Below the pieces are notes generated by a model. The model was not told the origin of the DNA, searched no databases, and saw nothing but the letters and a program-made list of their open reading frames with translations. From CAYNJW01 sp964397665 (GTDB lineage Archaea; Nanobdellota; Nanobdellia; Pacearchaeales; GW2011-AR1), in assembly GCA_964397665.1 (NCBI GenBank), contig CAYNJW010000002.1:1-55051 (forward strand): a stretch of 55,051 bases of DNA. Direction: 5' to 3'. Below are positions 24,445-32,865 of the stretch, piece after piece. The first letter of the stretch is position 1. Each line of letters begins with the position of its first letter. A program made the position numbers and the translations under genes.

Positions 24445-25386
24445 TTACTTATTTTCAAGCTTAGAAATTAATTCTGAAACATTAACTTTCTCAACATCAA
24501 GTCCAATAATCTCAATAGAATTAAATAATTGGTTCTTTCTTACATTTCCACTTAACCAAATTTCAGATCCTAAAAAATCTTCTCTAAAAACTGCCAACTT
24601 TTCTGCATCTTTTAAATTTTCTTCAGGGATTAATTTATTAATTTGTTCTGAGAATAACACTACTCTGATATTATCTGTCCCATCATCCAAAACAAAATTA
24701 ATCAAAGCTCTCTCTTTTGGTTGGACCTTGCCATGTTCTGCACAAGTATATCCTTCTGAATCTTGTATTGCTTTTTTCCCACATTCGGGACAAACATTAA
24801 AAAATCTTGGAGAGTACATTTGAACAACAAGCCCCCTAACTTTAATACTCTGCCCACTTTGTAATTCAGATAAATTTTTCTCTTGAACAACTCTTTCAGT
24901 CTTAACATTTTCCAAAACAATATCTGAAACTTTAATATCTGAAAATCCTGACAAGTGTGCTTCGCCATCCCTCATTGTGGCATTCGTAATCTCAACAACT
25001 GTACCTTTTTTAATTAATTCTTGTTCTATTAATGAAATATGATTTGTATCCCATAAAACAATTCTTAAACTACCTGTATCATCTCCTACAAAAATATTTG
25101 CAACCTTTCCTTGTTGACCATTTCTTTCAAATTCTCTAACTGGAAACATGTTGATAACTTCTCCAACAAAATTAACTTTTCTCATTCCTGGCATCAACTC
25201 AGCAATCTTTAATTTAATATTATCAAACTTAACACCTAATTCTGCAGCAATTATTTGTGCAGCACCTTCCTTTGAAATTAGTCCAGATAGTTTTGCTTTC
25301 CTAGCTTCTATCTTTCTTTCAATCTCTTCCTTTAACAAACCTGATGAAGAAACAATCCTGCTAACCAATGATTCATAATTATCCAT
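24445..25386 (-). CDS. Replication protein A, OB-fold and zinc-finger subunit
   Basis: About 313 residues. The N-terminal helical region precedes an OB fold (NFVGEVINMFPVREFERNGQQG, VGDDTGSLRIVLWD). A second OB fold carries an inserted zinc finger CPECG...CAEHG (Cys199, Cys202, Cys215, His218) and the FVLDDGTDNIRVVLFS strand. It binds single-stranded DNA in replication and repair. The start at 25386 (MDNYESLV) is preferred to an upstream TTG at 25404, because the TATA element at 25408-25415 is centred exactly 25.5 bases from it. Confidence 0.92.
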   Translation of the reverse strand: MDNYESLVSRIVSSSGLLKEEIERKIEARKAKLSGLISKEGAAQIIAAELGVKFDNIKLKIAELMPGMRKVNFVGEVINMFPVREFERNGQQGKVANIFVGDDTGSLRIVLWDTNHISLIEQELIKKGTVVEITNATMRDGEAHLSGFSDIKVSDIVLENVKTERVVQEKNLSELQSGQSIKVRGLVVQMYSPRFFNVCPECGKKAIQDSEGYTCAEHGKVQPKERALINFVLDDGTDNIRVVLFSEQINKLIPEENLKDAEKLAVFREDFLGSEIWLSGNVRKNQLFNSIEIIGLDVEKVNVSELISKLENK

Positions 25387-25407
25387 ATAACAAAAACAAA
25401 ACAAGAG

Positions 25408-25415
25408 TTTATAAG
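25408..25415 (-). promoter_or_regulatory. TATA box for the RPA gene
   Basis: TTTATAAG (plus-strand reading) is centred 25.5 bases from the ATG at 25386 and only 7.5 from the alternative TTG, which decides the start. Confidence 0.7.
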
Positions 25416-25451
25416 TATTATTGGTCTGGAGGAAACAATAGATTACTAAAA

Positions 25452-25724
25452 TTATTCTACTGCTCTTCGCATATCTATAACATCTGTAGAAGAAACGCCT
25501 TCGGTATCTGATAAAGCATTTTCAACTAAACTTGTATCTTTTGACTCGTCAAGTCTTATAAATGCTATTAAAGCTTTTAAACCAAAAGCCACTGGCTCTT
25601 CTTCGAATTTCGAAACCTCTCCACCAACTAATTCAATACTTTTGATAACTTTAGTCTTTAAATCTTCCAAAACAGTCTCAAGCCCTGTTGGCATAATTTT
25701 CAATTGAATTAAAGCTGTCCCCAT
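25452..25724 (-). CDS. Translation elongation factor aEF1-beta
   Basis: A 90-residue protein: MGTALIQLKIMPTGLETVLE, then PVAFGLKALIAFIRLDESK and a final EGVSSTDVIDMRRAVE. This matches the ferredoxin-like exchange factor for aEF1A, which has the same length in archaea. The start is set at 25724 because the upstream zinc-ribbon gene ends there in a TAATG overlap; a longer start at 25745 would add seven residues that look unlike the family. Confidence 0.95.
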   Translation of the reverse strand: MGTALIQLKIMPTGLETVLEDLKTKVIKSIELVGGEVSKFEEEPVAFGLKALIAFIRLDESKDTSLVENALSDTEGVSSTDVIDMRRAVE

Positions 25725-25867
25725 TATGGACCTACCTTTCCACATTTACAAGTATAGTCTATTGAAAGGTTTCTACATTTATCACATCTAAAAATCTCAT
25801 TATCGCATGCTGAACATTTAACCTTAACTCCCTTCTCTGTTTCTTTATGACAACTATTACATCTCAT
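25724..25867 (-). CDS. Zinc-ribbon protein of the aEF1-beta operon (HVO_2753/DUF1610-like)
   Basis: A 47-residue protein with eight of its nine cysteines in four CxxC/CxC-type knuckles: RCNSCHK, KCSACDN, RCDKCRN and CKCG. This two-zinc-finger layout upstream of aEF1-beta is a recurrent archaeal pair. Its stop codon overlaps the aEF1-beta start (TAATG). The TATA box at 25889-25896 is exactly 25.5 bases from its ATG. Confidence 0.88.
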   Translation of the reverse strand: MRCNSCHKETEKGVKVKCSACDNEIFRCDKCRNLSIDYTCKCGKVGP

Positions 25868-25888
25868 AACCTTTAGGACAAATTTTGG

Positions 25889-25896
25889 TTTATAAA
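25889..25896 (-). promoter_or_regulatory. TATA box for zinc-ribbon/aEF1-beta operon
   Basis: TTTATAAA centred 25.5 bases upstream of the ATG at 25867. Confidence 0.75.
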
Positions 25897-25931
25897 CTTT
25901 ATGTCAAATAAAAAACACAAAAATAACAGAA

Positions 25932-25939
25932 TTTATAAA
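25932..25939 (+). promoter_or_regulatory. TATA box for the HIT-domain gene
   Basis: TTTATAAA is centred 25.5 bases upstream of the ATG at 25961. It would lie inside the coding region if the upstream ATG at 25901 were used. Confidence 0.65.
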
Positions 25940-25960
25940 TCAATGAAACCTATTATTAGA

Positions 25961-26593
25961 ATGACACTAGATTCTGCACAAGTTGAACAAATTAAACAAC
26001 ATTTATTAAAACAAATAGGGAATTTTCCAGAGGAACAAAGAGAAATAATTAAACAGAAGATACTTTCAATGAATAATGAAGAAACTGAAAATTTTATAAA
26101 ACAAAATCAATTAACCCATTTAAATGAAGATGAAACTAAAAAAGAAGAAACAAAGTGTATCTTTTGTGCAATTATAGAGAAAAAAGTACCAACATATATT
26201 CTTGAAGAAAATAAAAGCAACATAGCAATTCTTGAAATAAACCCACTGAGTAAGGGACACTCAATGATTGTTCCAAAAAAACATTTAAAACTTGAAAAAA
26301 TACCTTCTTCTTCATTTATTCTTGCTAAAAAAATAGTTCAAAGAATAAATAAAAAATTTATGCCAATTGAAGTTAAAATAAACTCTCAAAAAATTATGGG
26401 ACATTCCCTCTTGGAAGTTTTACCAATTTATGGAAATGAAACAGAAAGGAAAAAAGCAACTGAAGAAGAACTTCTAGAACTTCAAACAATACTAAAAGCT
26501 CCCGAGAAAATAGTGAAAATAACTACAACAAAAAAGAAGAAAGGAAAAAAGAAAAATAATAACATCCCAATATTGCCACCGAGAATTCCTTAG
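25961..26593 (+). CDS. HIT-domain protein with degenerate histidine triad
   Basis: About 210 residues from the start chosen by its TATA box; an ATG at 25901 would add 20 residues. The first ~60 residues are helical. A CIFC motif (66-69) and the HIT core ISKGHSMIVPKKH-like segment follow. The triad position reads MGHSLLEVLP: His148 is kept, the second His is Leu150 and the nucleophilic His is Glu152. Nucleotide hydrolase activity is therefore doubtful and a binding role is more likely. A lysine-rich tail ends the protein. It overlaps the convergent ATPase gene by 4 nt. Confidence 0.75.
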   Translation: MTLDSAQVEQIKQHLLKQIGNFPEEQREIIKQKILSMNNEETENFIKQNQLTHLNEDETKKEETKCIFCAIIEKKVPTYILEENKSNIAILEINPLSKGHSMIVPKKHLKLEKIPSSSFILAKKIVQRINKKFMPIEVKINSQKIMGHSLLEVLPIYGNETERKKATEEELLELQTILKAPEKIVKITTTKKKKGKKKNNNIPILPPRIP

Positions 26594-28857
26594 GACTCAA
26601 GTTTTTTAACTTCTTTTTCTAACCATCTCTTCCATTCCGGAAAAACTTTTTCTGAAAGAGGCAAACCAAATTCTTTGGAAACTTCCTCAGAAATTAAATG
26701 GAAAGCATTATTTGATTTCACAGTGAACTCTGCTTCCAAAATTTCAGGATTTTTAATCTTATCAGAATAATTTACAGTTTCTTCTTTTATTTTCTGTCGA
26801 AGAACAATGTTATCCCACACTGCATCCCAGTTTCCTGCCCAACCTTTCCTATTTGCAGCTATTGATTTAATAATCTCTGAATTTCCATTTATCAAATCAT
26901 CTGAAGGTTTTAAGATATCTTCTTCAACATCATATTTCATCAAATCTATAAATCCTCCTTCTTCCAATGGGTCTTTAGTCCAATGTTTTCTAACCTCTGT
27001 AATTTGTAAAACTCTTCTCCAAGAATTTAATCCATCAGGAGTTTTAATAGGGTTTGTAACAACAACACAGTCTGTTGCCTTAAATGAAGTTACTGGCACA
27101 CCTAAATCATTCACCACTCTATCGAACACACCATATGGTGAAGCTCCGTGAATAGTTCCTGCAACAACATTCGCCAAGGCTCCAACTCTCATTGCCTCGT
27201 AAAGTGCTTTGGCTTCTCCACTTCTAATTTCTCCAACTATTAAGGAGGAATCTCCCAAACGCAGAGAGGCCCTAATTCCTTCCTCTGCTGAAACCTCTGT
27301 ACTTTCACCCATAAGTGCTGAACGAACCTTCATAGATAAAATATCATAATTTAATTCTCTCATAGCATTCACTGGTAACTCAAGAGTATCTTCAACGGTA
27401 ATTACTCTGTATCTTGGCATAATCTCCAACATTAAAGCACCCAATAAAGAAGTTTTACCAGAACTTCTAGTCCCTGCAACTAACATAGTCCTTGCACCAT
27501 CAATTAAAAAACTTAAAACTCCTGCGCCGAGTGGAGAAATCATCTTATTCTTAATAAATAATGGCAACGTCCAAGGTTTACTTCTATGTCTTCTGAATGA
27601 ATAAGCAATCCCTCCAGCAGAAAGTGGTTTCTGAATAATTGCAACTCTAGCCCCGACATTCTCAAGATATAAGCTAGTATCTAAGATAGGATTCGACTCA
27701 TCCAATGCCCTTCCAGATAACATTCTAAACTTTGCTGCCCAAGAATCAACATCTTCCTGAGAAACAATAACATTCGAAGAGCATTCATCATAGTCATTAT
27801 GTCTTAAAAAAACTGGTGAAAGTGAGGGAGGTGAATTAATTGAAATATCTTGTAAATTTTCATCCTGTAATAAAATTTCTATAATCCCAAACCCAATAGT
27901 ATGTCTAACTAAAATCCTTGCAAGACGCGATAAATCTTGACTACTCAAAGTTACTTTCTTATTGATAGCTAAGTCTTGTAATAAATCTTTTGCAACATTG
28001 GTAAAAATCTGCCGAGTCCTTTTTAAATCTCCTAATTCTTCTTCTGATGGTTTATGTTCAATTAAAACATTCCTTGCAAGATTTAGAAGCATGTGGTGAT
28101 CTTCCTTCAGAGAATACTCTGGTGGAGAAATATGATAAAACAATTTTGCCTTATTTTCATCTTTTAATATTGTAACAAAACTCTTATCACTTCCTTCAGC
28201 AATTTCATATTGATCCATAACTTCTGCACCTTCTGGAATTTTAGCTAAAACCCTTGTAAAGGTAAAATTAGGCATGATATCTGACCGAAATAACTCTGAA
28301 TAAATCTCTCTGTCATTAACTTTATACTTCTCAAAAAAGGGTTTTAATTTTTTTACTAATTTTAATTCTTCAAAAGAATCTAAAAGCCTTTCTAAAAACC
28401 TAACATACTGAATACTAACTTCCCCCTTTTTCATAAAAGTTTTTTTTTCTATTAAAAAACCTCTTAAATTACGATAAGCCCTGATTGGGTCCCTCTTCAA
28501 AACAACATTTAAGAGATTATTCAAAAAAGAATATAATTGTGAAATATCTTTTGTAAAAAACATTTTTTCAGTAGACATTATTTTATCTTGTTTAATTAAC
28601 TTATTATAAAGAATTGCAACTTCCTTTAACATTTGAACTTGTTCAAAATCATAAGAATAATTTCGTTGTTGAACTAATACTACTCTTGAAATTTGTGGAT
28701 TTTCACCGAGAAAATCAATTGTTCTTGCTAGAACTTCTGGAGAATCAACTAATGACGGAACTGAAGAAGCACCAAGATAATTTACATAGAGAACACTCTC
28801 TCCAGATTCCCGATTAACTTCAGTAGCATAAAGCTCACTATCTTTTTTAAAAATCAT
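26590..28857 (-). CDS. Type II/IV secretion-system ATPase (FlaI/PilB/TadA-like) with long N-terminal region
   Basis: A 755-residue ATPase. The core lies in residues ~300-640: Walker A GTRSSGKTS at 462-470, the Asp box VEDTLELP, a LRLGDSSLIVGEIRSGEA Walker-B region, and the His box AGTIHGASP. The first ~290 residues are an extension of unknown fold. Such ATPases drive pilus, archaellum or secretion machinery. No FlaJ/TadC partner is adjacent; neighbours are coiled-coil and small membrane proteins. Upstream there is no TATA at the usual spacing, but a GAGGATG Shine-Dalgarno-like run precedes the start, so the mRNA probably has a leader. Confidence 0.92.
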   Translation of the reverse strand: MIFKKDSELYATEVNRESGESVLYVNYLGASSVPSLVDSPEVLARTIDFLGENPQISRVVLVQQRNYSYDFEQVQMLKEVAILYNKLIKQDKIMSTEKMFFTKDISQLYSFLNNLLNVVLKRDPIRAYRNLRGFLIEKKTFMKKGEVSIQYVRFLERLLDSFEELKLVKKLKPFFEKYKVNDREIYSELFRSDIMPNFTFTRVLAKIPEGAEVMDQYEIAEGSDKSFVTILKDENKAKLFYHISPPEYSLKEDHHMLLNLARNVLIEHKPSEEELGDLKRTRQIFTNVAKDLLQDLAINKKVTLSSQDLSRLARILVRHTIGFGIIEILLQDENLQDISINSPPSLSPVFLRHNDYDECSSNVIVSQEDVDSWAAKFRMLSGRALDESNPILDTSLYLENVGARVAIIQKPLSAGGIAYSFRRHRSKPWTLPLFIKNKMISPLGAGVLSFLIDGARTMLVAGTRSSGKTSLLGALMLEIMPRYRVITVEDTLELPVNAMRELNYDILSMKVRSALMGESTEVSAEEGIRASLRLGDSSLIVGEIRSGEAKALYEAMRVGALANVVAGTIHGASPYGVFDRVVNDLGVPVTSFKATDCVVVTNPIKTPDGLNSWRRVLQITEVRKHWTKDPLEEGGFIDLMKYDVEEDILKPSDDLINGNSEIIKSIAANRKGWAGNWDAVWDNIVLRQKIKEETVNYSDKIKNPEILEAEFTVKSNNAFHLISEEVSKEFGLPLSEKVFPEWKRWLEKEVKKLES

Positions 28858-28965
28858 TTTACATCCTCAATAATAAAAGAAAAGAGAACTATTAAAACAT
28901 TATGCCTTTTGTAAATTAATTACACAAAGTATTTTAAAGCTTTAAAGCATAAAAAAATAAAGAAG

Positions 28966-29349
28966 ATGGGAGAGATAAAACAAGAAGACCAGTTACAACC
29001 TTTGATAGCAGATTTAAATACGCGTTTACAAGATTTAGAAGGAAAAAACAGCACACTAAAAGATCGAACAATACTTCTTGGAGAAAATTTAATTTCTAAC
29101 AAAGAAAAACTTGAAGATGAATTCATTGAATTAAAACAGTTAATTAAAAAAATTGAAAAGATAGCTTTGAAAAATGAAAATACTTTAAAAAATCTTATTT
29201 CTGAAACTGACAAAATGATCCGAAGAGAGGAAATGGTTTTAATTGAAAGGATGTTAAAAGATTTTCAACCCCTTGAATTTATGAGAAAAAAAGATATCGA
29301 AATTTTAATTGAACAAAAACTAATTAAAGAGAAAAACCTAACAGAGTAA
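28966..29349 (+). CDS. Coiled-coil protein, unknown
   Basis: A 127-residue, charged, almost wholly helical protein with heptad-like patterns from residue ~10 to 100 (DLNTRLQDLEGKNSTLKDRT and IELKQLIKKIEKIALKN). No known domain. It is divergent from the secretion ATPase and is followed after one base by a second coiled-coil gene, suggesting a shared role in the same apparatus. That role is inferred from position only. Confidence 0.7.
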   Translation: MGEIKQEDQLQPLIADLNTRLQDLEGKNSTLKDRTILLGENLISNKEKLEDEFIELKQLIKKIEKIALKNENTLKNLISETDKMIRREEMVLIERMLKDFQPLEFMRKKDIEILIEQKLIKEKNLTE

Positions 29350-29350
29350 T

Positions 29351-30028
29351 ATGGGAACATTAGAAAAAATTATGCAATTCCAACAAGAAGGTTATAGTGA
29401 TGAAGAAATTATAAGTCACTTAAAAGGGGAGGGAATTTCCCCTAGTGAAATTGAAAATTCGTTAAATCAAGCTAAAATAAAATCTGCAGTATCACAACCT
29501 GGAAACATTAATGGGATGGAACCTTCAATGACAAATCTTGTTTCTCCTGAGCCAACGCAACAAGTAGAACAACTTGAAACACAACAACCTGAAATGGATG
29601 GAGCTTATGAAAATTATGACACTAATCAGCAATACTATGAAGGAAATTATGGTCAAGAAAGGCAAAGTGCAGAAGTTATAACCGAAATTGCAGAGCAAAT
29701 AGTTAATGAAAAATTTGAAAAATATAAAAAAAGAACGGGAGATATTGTAAGATATAAAAATGAAACAAATGACAAACTTTCTGATTTAGATGATAGGCTA
29801 AAAAGAATTGAAGAAAGTATAGAACAATTACAAAGAGACATTATTAAAAGAATTGGTGAATTCGGAGACTCTAACAACTTAGTACATAGAGATTTAGAAA
29901 ATTTACATGGTACTATGTCAAAAATGATGAATCCTTTGGTCGATAACTATAATGAATTAAAAAAATTAAATGAGCCAACACATAAAAAACCTATCCACCA
30001 TATAAAAAAACATAGTATAAAAAAATAA
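29351..30028 (+). CDS. Coiled-coil protein with N-terminal UBA-like helical segment, unknown
   Basis: A 225-residue soluble protein. Residues 1-45 (FQQEGYSDEEIISHLKGEG, then a SEIENSLNQA helix) resemble a small three-helix UBA-like module. A Gln/Pro/Glu-rich linker follows, then a coiled coil at ~125-200 (DLDDRLKRIEESIEQLQRDI) and a His/Lys-rich tail. It is reminiscent of FlaC/D-like cytoplasmic archaellum accessory proteins in its coiled-coil plan, but I cannot show homology. Co-transcribed with the preceding coiled-coil gene. Confidence 0.7.
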   Translation: MGTLEKIMQFQQEGYSDEEIISHLKGEGISPSEIENSLNQAKIKSAVSQPGNINGMEPSMTNLVSPEPTQQVEQLETQQPEMDGAYENYDTNQQYYEGNYGQERQSAEVITEIAEQIVNEKFEKYKKRTGDIVRYKNETNDKLSDLDDRLKRIEESIEQLQRDIIKRIGEFGDSNNLVHRDLENLHGTMSKMMNPLVDNYNELKKLNEPTHKKPIHHIKKHSIKK

Positions 30029-30030
30029 AT

Positions 30031-30501
30031 TTACTTTGAACTTGTAATTACTTTTCCAACAACACCTGCAGCAATTAATAAAACCACTAATCCTGTCCAC
30101 TTACTTTCTCCAAGAGATTTGAAAAACCCAAAATTAATAACCCAATTGAAAACATAGGAAGAAGAAATTACAAAAATTAAAATTAAAACTGCCAAAACTG
30201 CTAAAGCAACCTTATTTCCAATTAACTTATCTAATCCTTTTCCATGAGTGAAACTAAGAAGAGTTAAAATAAAAAACAAACAAACAACAAAAACGACAAC
30301 CCATGAAGAACTGACTCTTACAAACTCAACAAGAGAAGCATTGAAAATAAAAAAAGAAGATAAAAAAAGAGAAATCATTAAAGCAACAGCATTGTTTTCT
30401 CCCAAAATTCCAGTTTTTATAAGTAATGCATAAATTAAAACAAATACAAATAAAAAACTAATAATCGGCATAAAATAACCAATCGTTGAAACATCTACCA
30501 T
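30031..30501 (-). CDS. Four-helix membrane protein, third of a paralogous trio
   Basis: A 156-residue membrane protein. Its N-terminal part (PIISFLFVFVLIYALLIKTG, then LGENNAVALMISLFL) aligns with the two genes upstream (30504 and 31071): helix, L-x-K-(T/S), G-E, then a second helix with ISL. It lies two bases after the middle paralogue and ends against the convergent coiled-coil gene. Function unknown. Confidence 0.72.
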   Translation of the reverse strand: MVDVSTIGYFMPIISFLFVFVLIYALLIKTGILGENNAVALMISLFLSSFFIFNASLVEFVRVSSSWVVVFVVCLFFILTLLSFTHGKGLDKLIGNKVALAVLAVLILIFVISSSYVFNWVINFGFFKSLGESKWTGLVVLLIAAGVVGKVITSSK

Positions 30502-30503
30502 AA

Positions 30504-31025
30504 TTAACTATTTCCTTTGGTCCCCTTTTTATTAGGGCTTATGACTGCTTTAATTAATAATCCCAAACCAACGATAAAAACAACTGTCCAAAAATAATCT
30601 TGAATCCAATAACCTACTCCTCCGCCGACTCCAAAATCATTACCCCATCTGATAAACGCCCAAATAACTACTACACCTCCAATTGTCCAACCAAGCCAAG
30701 ACAAATTTGCATCTTTAATCTCTCCGGAAAAAAATAACCCAACAAAGATTAAAACAACCAAAAGAATTGAAATACCAATACCAAATAACGGGAAAATACT
30801 TTCAAAAAAAGTTTTAACAAAACCAAATTGCAAAGAAACCAATCCAATTGCTAAAGCAAGGATCGCATTTATGCCTTTTACCTTATCCTCTAAACCAAAA
30901 ATTTGAGACTTTTGTAAAATTCCAAATGTAACAGCAAAAATAATTAAAAAAGGAAGAACATATGAAAAAAAACCAAAGTTATACCACTGTTCTAAAATAC
31001 CTTCAAGATTCATCATTGGAGCCAT
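30504..31025 (-). CDS. Membrane protein, second of a paralogous trio
   Basis: A 173-residue protein with about four to five helices. The N-terminal helix FFSYVLPFLIIFAVTFGILQ followed by KSQIFGLEDKVKGINAILAL aligns with its neighbours. Central loops are Gly/Trp-rich and the C-terminus is basic. Function unknown. Confidence 0.72.
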   Translation of the reverse strand: MAPMMNLEGILEQWYNFGFFSYVLPFLIIFAVTFGILQKSQIFGLEDKVKGINAILALAIGLVSLQFGFVKTFFESIFPLFGIGISILLVVLIFVGLFFSGEIKDANLSWLGWTIGGVVVIWAFIRWGNDFGVGGGVGYWIQDYFWTVVFIVGLGLLIKAVISPNKKGTKGNS

Positions 31026-31070
31026 AACAAATTAGAGAATACTTTATTTATATATGTTTTGTTTAAAAAT

Positions 31071-31553
31071 TCATTCTTTACTTTTTCCGCCGATAGCGGC
31101 TGCAACTGCCCCACCGACTATTGCCAACATGATTACTGTCGGCAACCAAGAACCAACATTACTTGAACCAGTAAAAAACTTATTATAGAAACCTGAAAAA
31201 TAAATTACTAACACTACTACAAAAATAGCTGACAAGGCAAGAAAGGTATTCTTAATTCCCTTTCCTAACTTTAATCCATCTTTATTATCGCTTGCAACAA
31301 AACCGTATAATACTAAAAAAATTAAAATTACAACCAAACCAACGCCTAACCAAGGAATTAAATTTACAATAAAATTTCTTGCAATAGGCACACTAATTAA
31401 AATTAATCCTACAACTAAAGAAATTAAAGCATCTATTTGATTTTTCTTTTCTCCTAACGCTTTTGTTTTTTGTAACACTGCGAAAACTAAAACAAAAACT
31501 AGTAAAAAAGGTAAAACACCTTCAATGAATAATGGAGTATCTAATGGCCACAT
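31071..31553 (-). CDS. Membrane protein, first of a paralogous trio
   Basis: A 160-residue protein with about four helices. GVLPFLLVFVLVFAVLQKTK followed by LGEKKNQIDALISLVVGL is the motif common to the trio. A Gly/Ala-rich last helix and a basic tail follow. Its promoter has TTTATAAA at 31575-31582, centred 25.5 bases from the start, and may serve all three genes. Function unknown. Confidence 0.74.
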   Translation of the reverse strand: MWPLDTPLFIEGVLPFLLVFVLVFAVLQKTKALGEKKNQIDALISLVVGLILISVPIARNFIVNLIPWLGVGLVVILIFLVLYGFVASDNKDGLKLGKGIKNTFLALSAIFVVVLVIYFSGFYNKFFTGSSNVGSWLPTVIMLAIVGGAVAAAIGGKSKE

Positions 31554-31574
31554 GATTATTTATATTATCAATAT

Positions 31575-31582
31575 TTTATAAA
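31575..31582 (-). promoter_or_regulatory. TATA box for the membrane-protein trio
   Basis: TTTATAAA centred 25.5 bases upstream of the ATG at 31553. Confidence 0.72.
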
Positions 31583-31604
31583 TGTTCCTAAAAATAATTA
31601 ATTT

Positions 31605-31898
31605 TTACAAAAGGTCTTCTTCATCTAAATTCAAGTCTTCTTCGGGTAATTGAACAGGGACTGCATTTCTATTAATAATAACGATGTCACCAATAGCTTT
31701 TAAAAATTGTTGTGGAACTATAATTCCTCTAGCACCGCCAAGTAAGGCACTAATCCCTGATTCTCTTGCAACAACAATTCTCCAACCATCAACTTTATTA
31801 TCAATTAAATTCACTTCCTCAACAAGACCAAATAAATCTCCTGAGTCTGTATAAACTCTCTTCCCGATAACTTCTGTTAATCTTTTTATCTTCAACAT
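31605..31898 (-). CDS. PRC-barrel domain protein
   Basis: About 97 residues. LTEVIGKRVYTDSGDLFGLV followed by NKVDGWRIVV and IIVPQQFLKAIGDIVII is the beta-barrel pattern of stand-alone archaeal PRC-barrel proteins. These are common and have been linked to cell division and RNA-related roles in archaea. The acidic C-terminal tail (EEDLNLDEEDLL) is notable. The ATG at 31898 is preferred to a TTG at 31904, because a TTTAAATA element is centred 25.5 bases from it. Confidence 0.85.
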   Translation of the reverse strand: MLKIKRLTEVIGKRVYTDSGDLFGLVEEVNLIDNKVDGWRIVVARESGISALLGGARGIIVPQQFLKAIGDIVIINRNAVPVQLPEEDLNLDEEDLL

Positions 31899-31965
31899 AA
31901 ACAAATAATAAATCTTTCATTTAAATACATTTCTATAGTCTAGTTTAAAATAGTATTCGGATAAG

Positions 31966-31973
31966 TTTATAAA
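31966..31973 (+). promoter_or_regulatory. TATA box for the S2P-like gene
   Basis: TTTATAAA centred 24.5 bases upstream of the ATG at 31994. Confidence 0.65.
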
Positions 31974-31993
31974 AAATAATTCCATAGATAATT

Positions 31994-32614
31994 ATGGATA
32001 AACAAAAGTTATTAAATGAAATCACAATAATCTTTCTAGCATCAATTATTTTGAGTATCTCTACGACTTTTTTTAACTTATCTAATTTTTTAATTACTCT
32101 CATTTATTTTATAATAATTATTGGATCAAATTTTTTAATTAAAAAACTTGTAGCATATTACTATGAATCAGATATAAATTTAAAATTCTGGTCGTTACAA
32201 AATTATGGACTTAAAGCAAAGGCTCATTTTAAAAAACCACTTATGATGTTATGGCTACCTTTACTCCTTGCACCTTTAAACTGGAAATGGTTTGCAATTT
32301 TAGAAACAGAAATTATAGCAAAAACTGAAAGAGTTTCTAAAAGACATGGACTTTATAGATTTTCTGCAATCACTGAGTGGCATATTGCCTTAATTACTGG
32401 TGCAGGAATTATTTTGAATATTTTACTTTCAATAATAGGATATAGTTTTAATCTTGAGATATTTAGTAAACTGAGCATATACTATGCTGCCTGGTCAATT
32501 ATCCCTTTATCAAATTTAGATGGAAGTAAAATATTATTTGGAAATAGAACACTATGGTTATTTCTAACAATCATAATCTTTATAACTTTGAGTTGGGGAA
32601 TAGTTATTTTTTAA
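31994..32614 (+). CDS. Degenerate site-2-protease-like (M50-fold) membrane protein
   Basis: A 206-residue protein with about five to six helices. The segment LIKKLVAYYYESDINLKFWS sits where archaeal M50 relatives carry H-K/E-x-x-A followed by an amphipathic strand, but the zinc histidines are absent. Near the C-terminus SIIPLSNLDGSKILFGNRTL matches the conserved N-x-x-P-x-x-x-LDG-x-x-I motif of S2P helix 4. It is probably a non-proteolytic homologue. The match is by motif only. Confidence 0.5.
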   Translation: MDKQKLLNEITIIFLASIILSISTTFFNLSNFLITLIYFIIIIGSNFLIKKLVAYYYESDINLKFWSLQNYGLKAKAHFKKPLMMLWLPLLLAPLNWKWFAILETEIIAKTERVSKRHGLYRFSAITEWHIALITGAGIILNILLSIIGYSFNLEIFSKLSIYYAAWSIIPLSNLDGSKILFGNRTLWLFLTIIIFITLSWGIVIF

Positions 32615-32631
32615 GAAACTCTTTTTAAAAT

Positions 32632-32844
32632 TTACTTTTTCTTCTGAAAAAAAACTATGTAAATAATTGGTAAAATTCCAAGTGTATTAAAAATAAAAAT
32701 AAAAATAAACCACTTTAATTGTTTATTTTTTCCAGATTTCCAAAGAGCTAAACCCTTCCAAATTAATTCCCAAAGAAAAAGAAAAATAATAATACTAACT
32801 GAAATTCCAAATACTCTTGCAAATTCTTGTAAAAGATTTACCAT
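32632..32844 (-). CDS. Small two-helix membrane protein, unknown (PLDc_N-like layout)
   Basis: A 70-residue protein with two membrane helices separated by a short basic segment (KSGKNKQLKW) and the end IFNTLGILPIIYIVFFQKKK. The W-x-x-x-x-x-N-x-x-G-x-x-P-I-x-Y pattern resembles the small PLDc_N-type membrane domain. It shares a bidirectional TATA box with the helicase gene. Confidence 0.6.
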   Translation of the reverse strand: MVNLLQEFARVFGISVSIIIFLFLWELIWKGLALWKSGKNKQLKWFIFIFIFNTLGILPIIYIVFFQKKK

Positions 32845-32865
32845 AATTTAAAATTAATTCATAAC

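Noticed and set aside
25901..25960. ATG at 25901 as start of the HIT gene
   Set aside because: A TTTATAAA lies within this extension at the exact standard distance from the ATG at 25961; the box before 25901 is only 8.5 bases away and fits the divergent zinc-ribbon gene.
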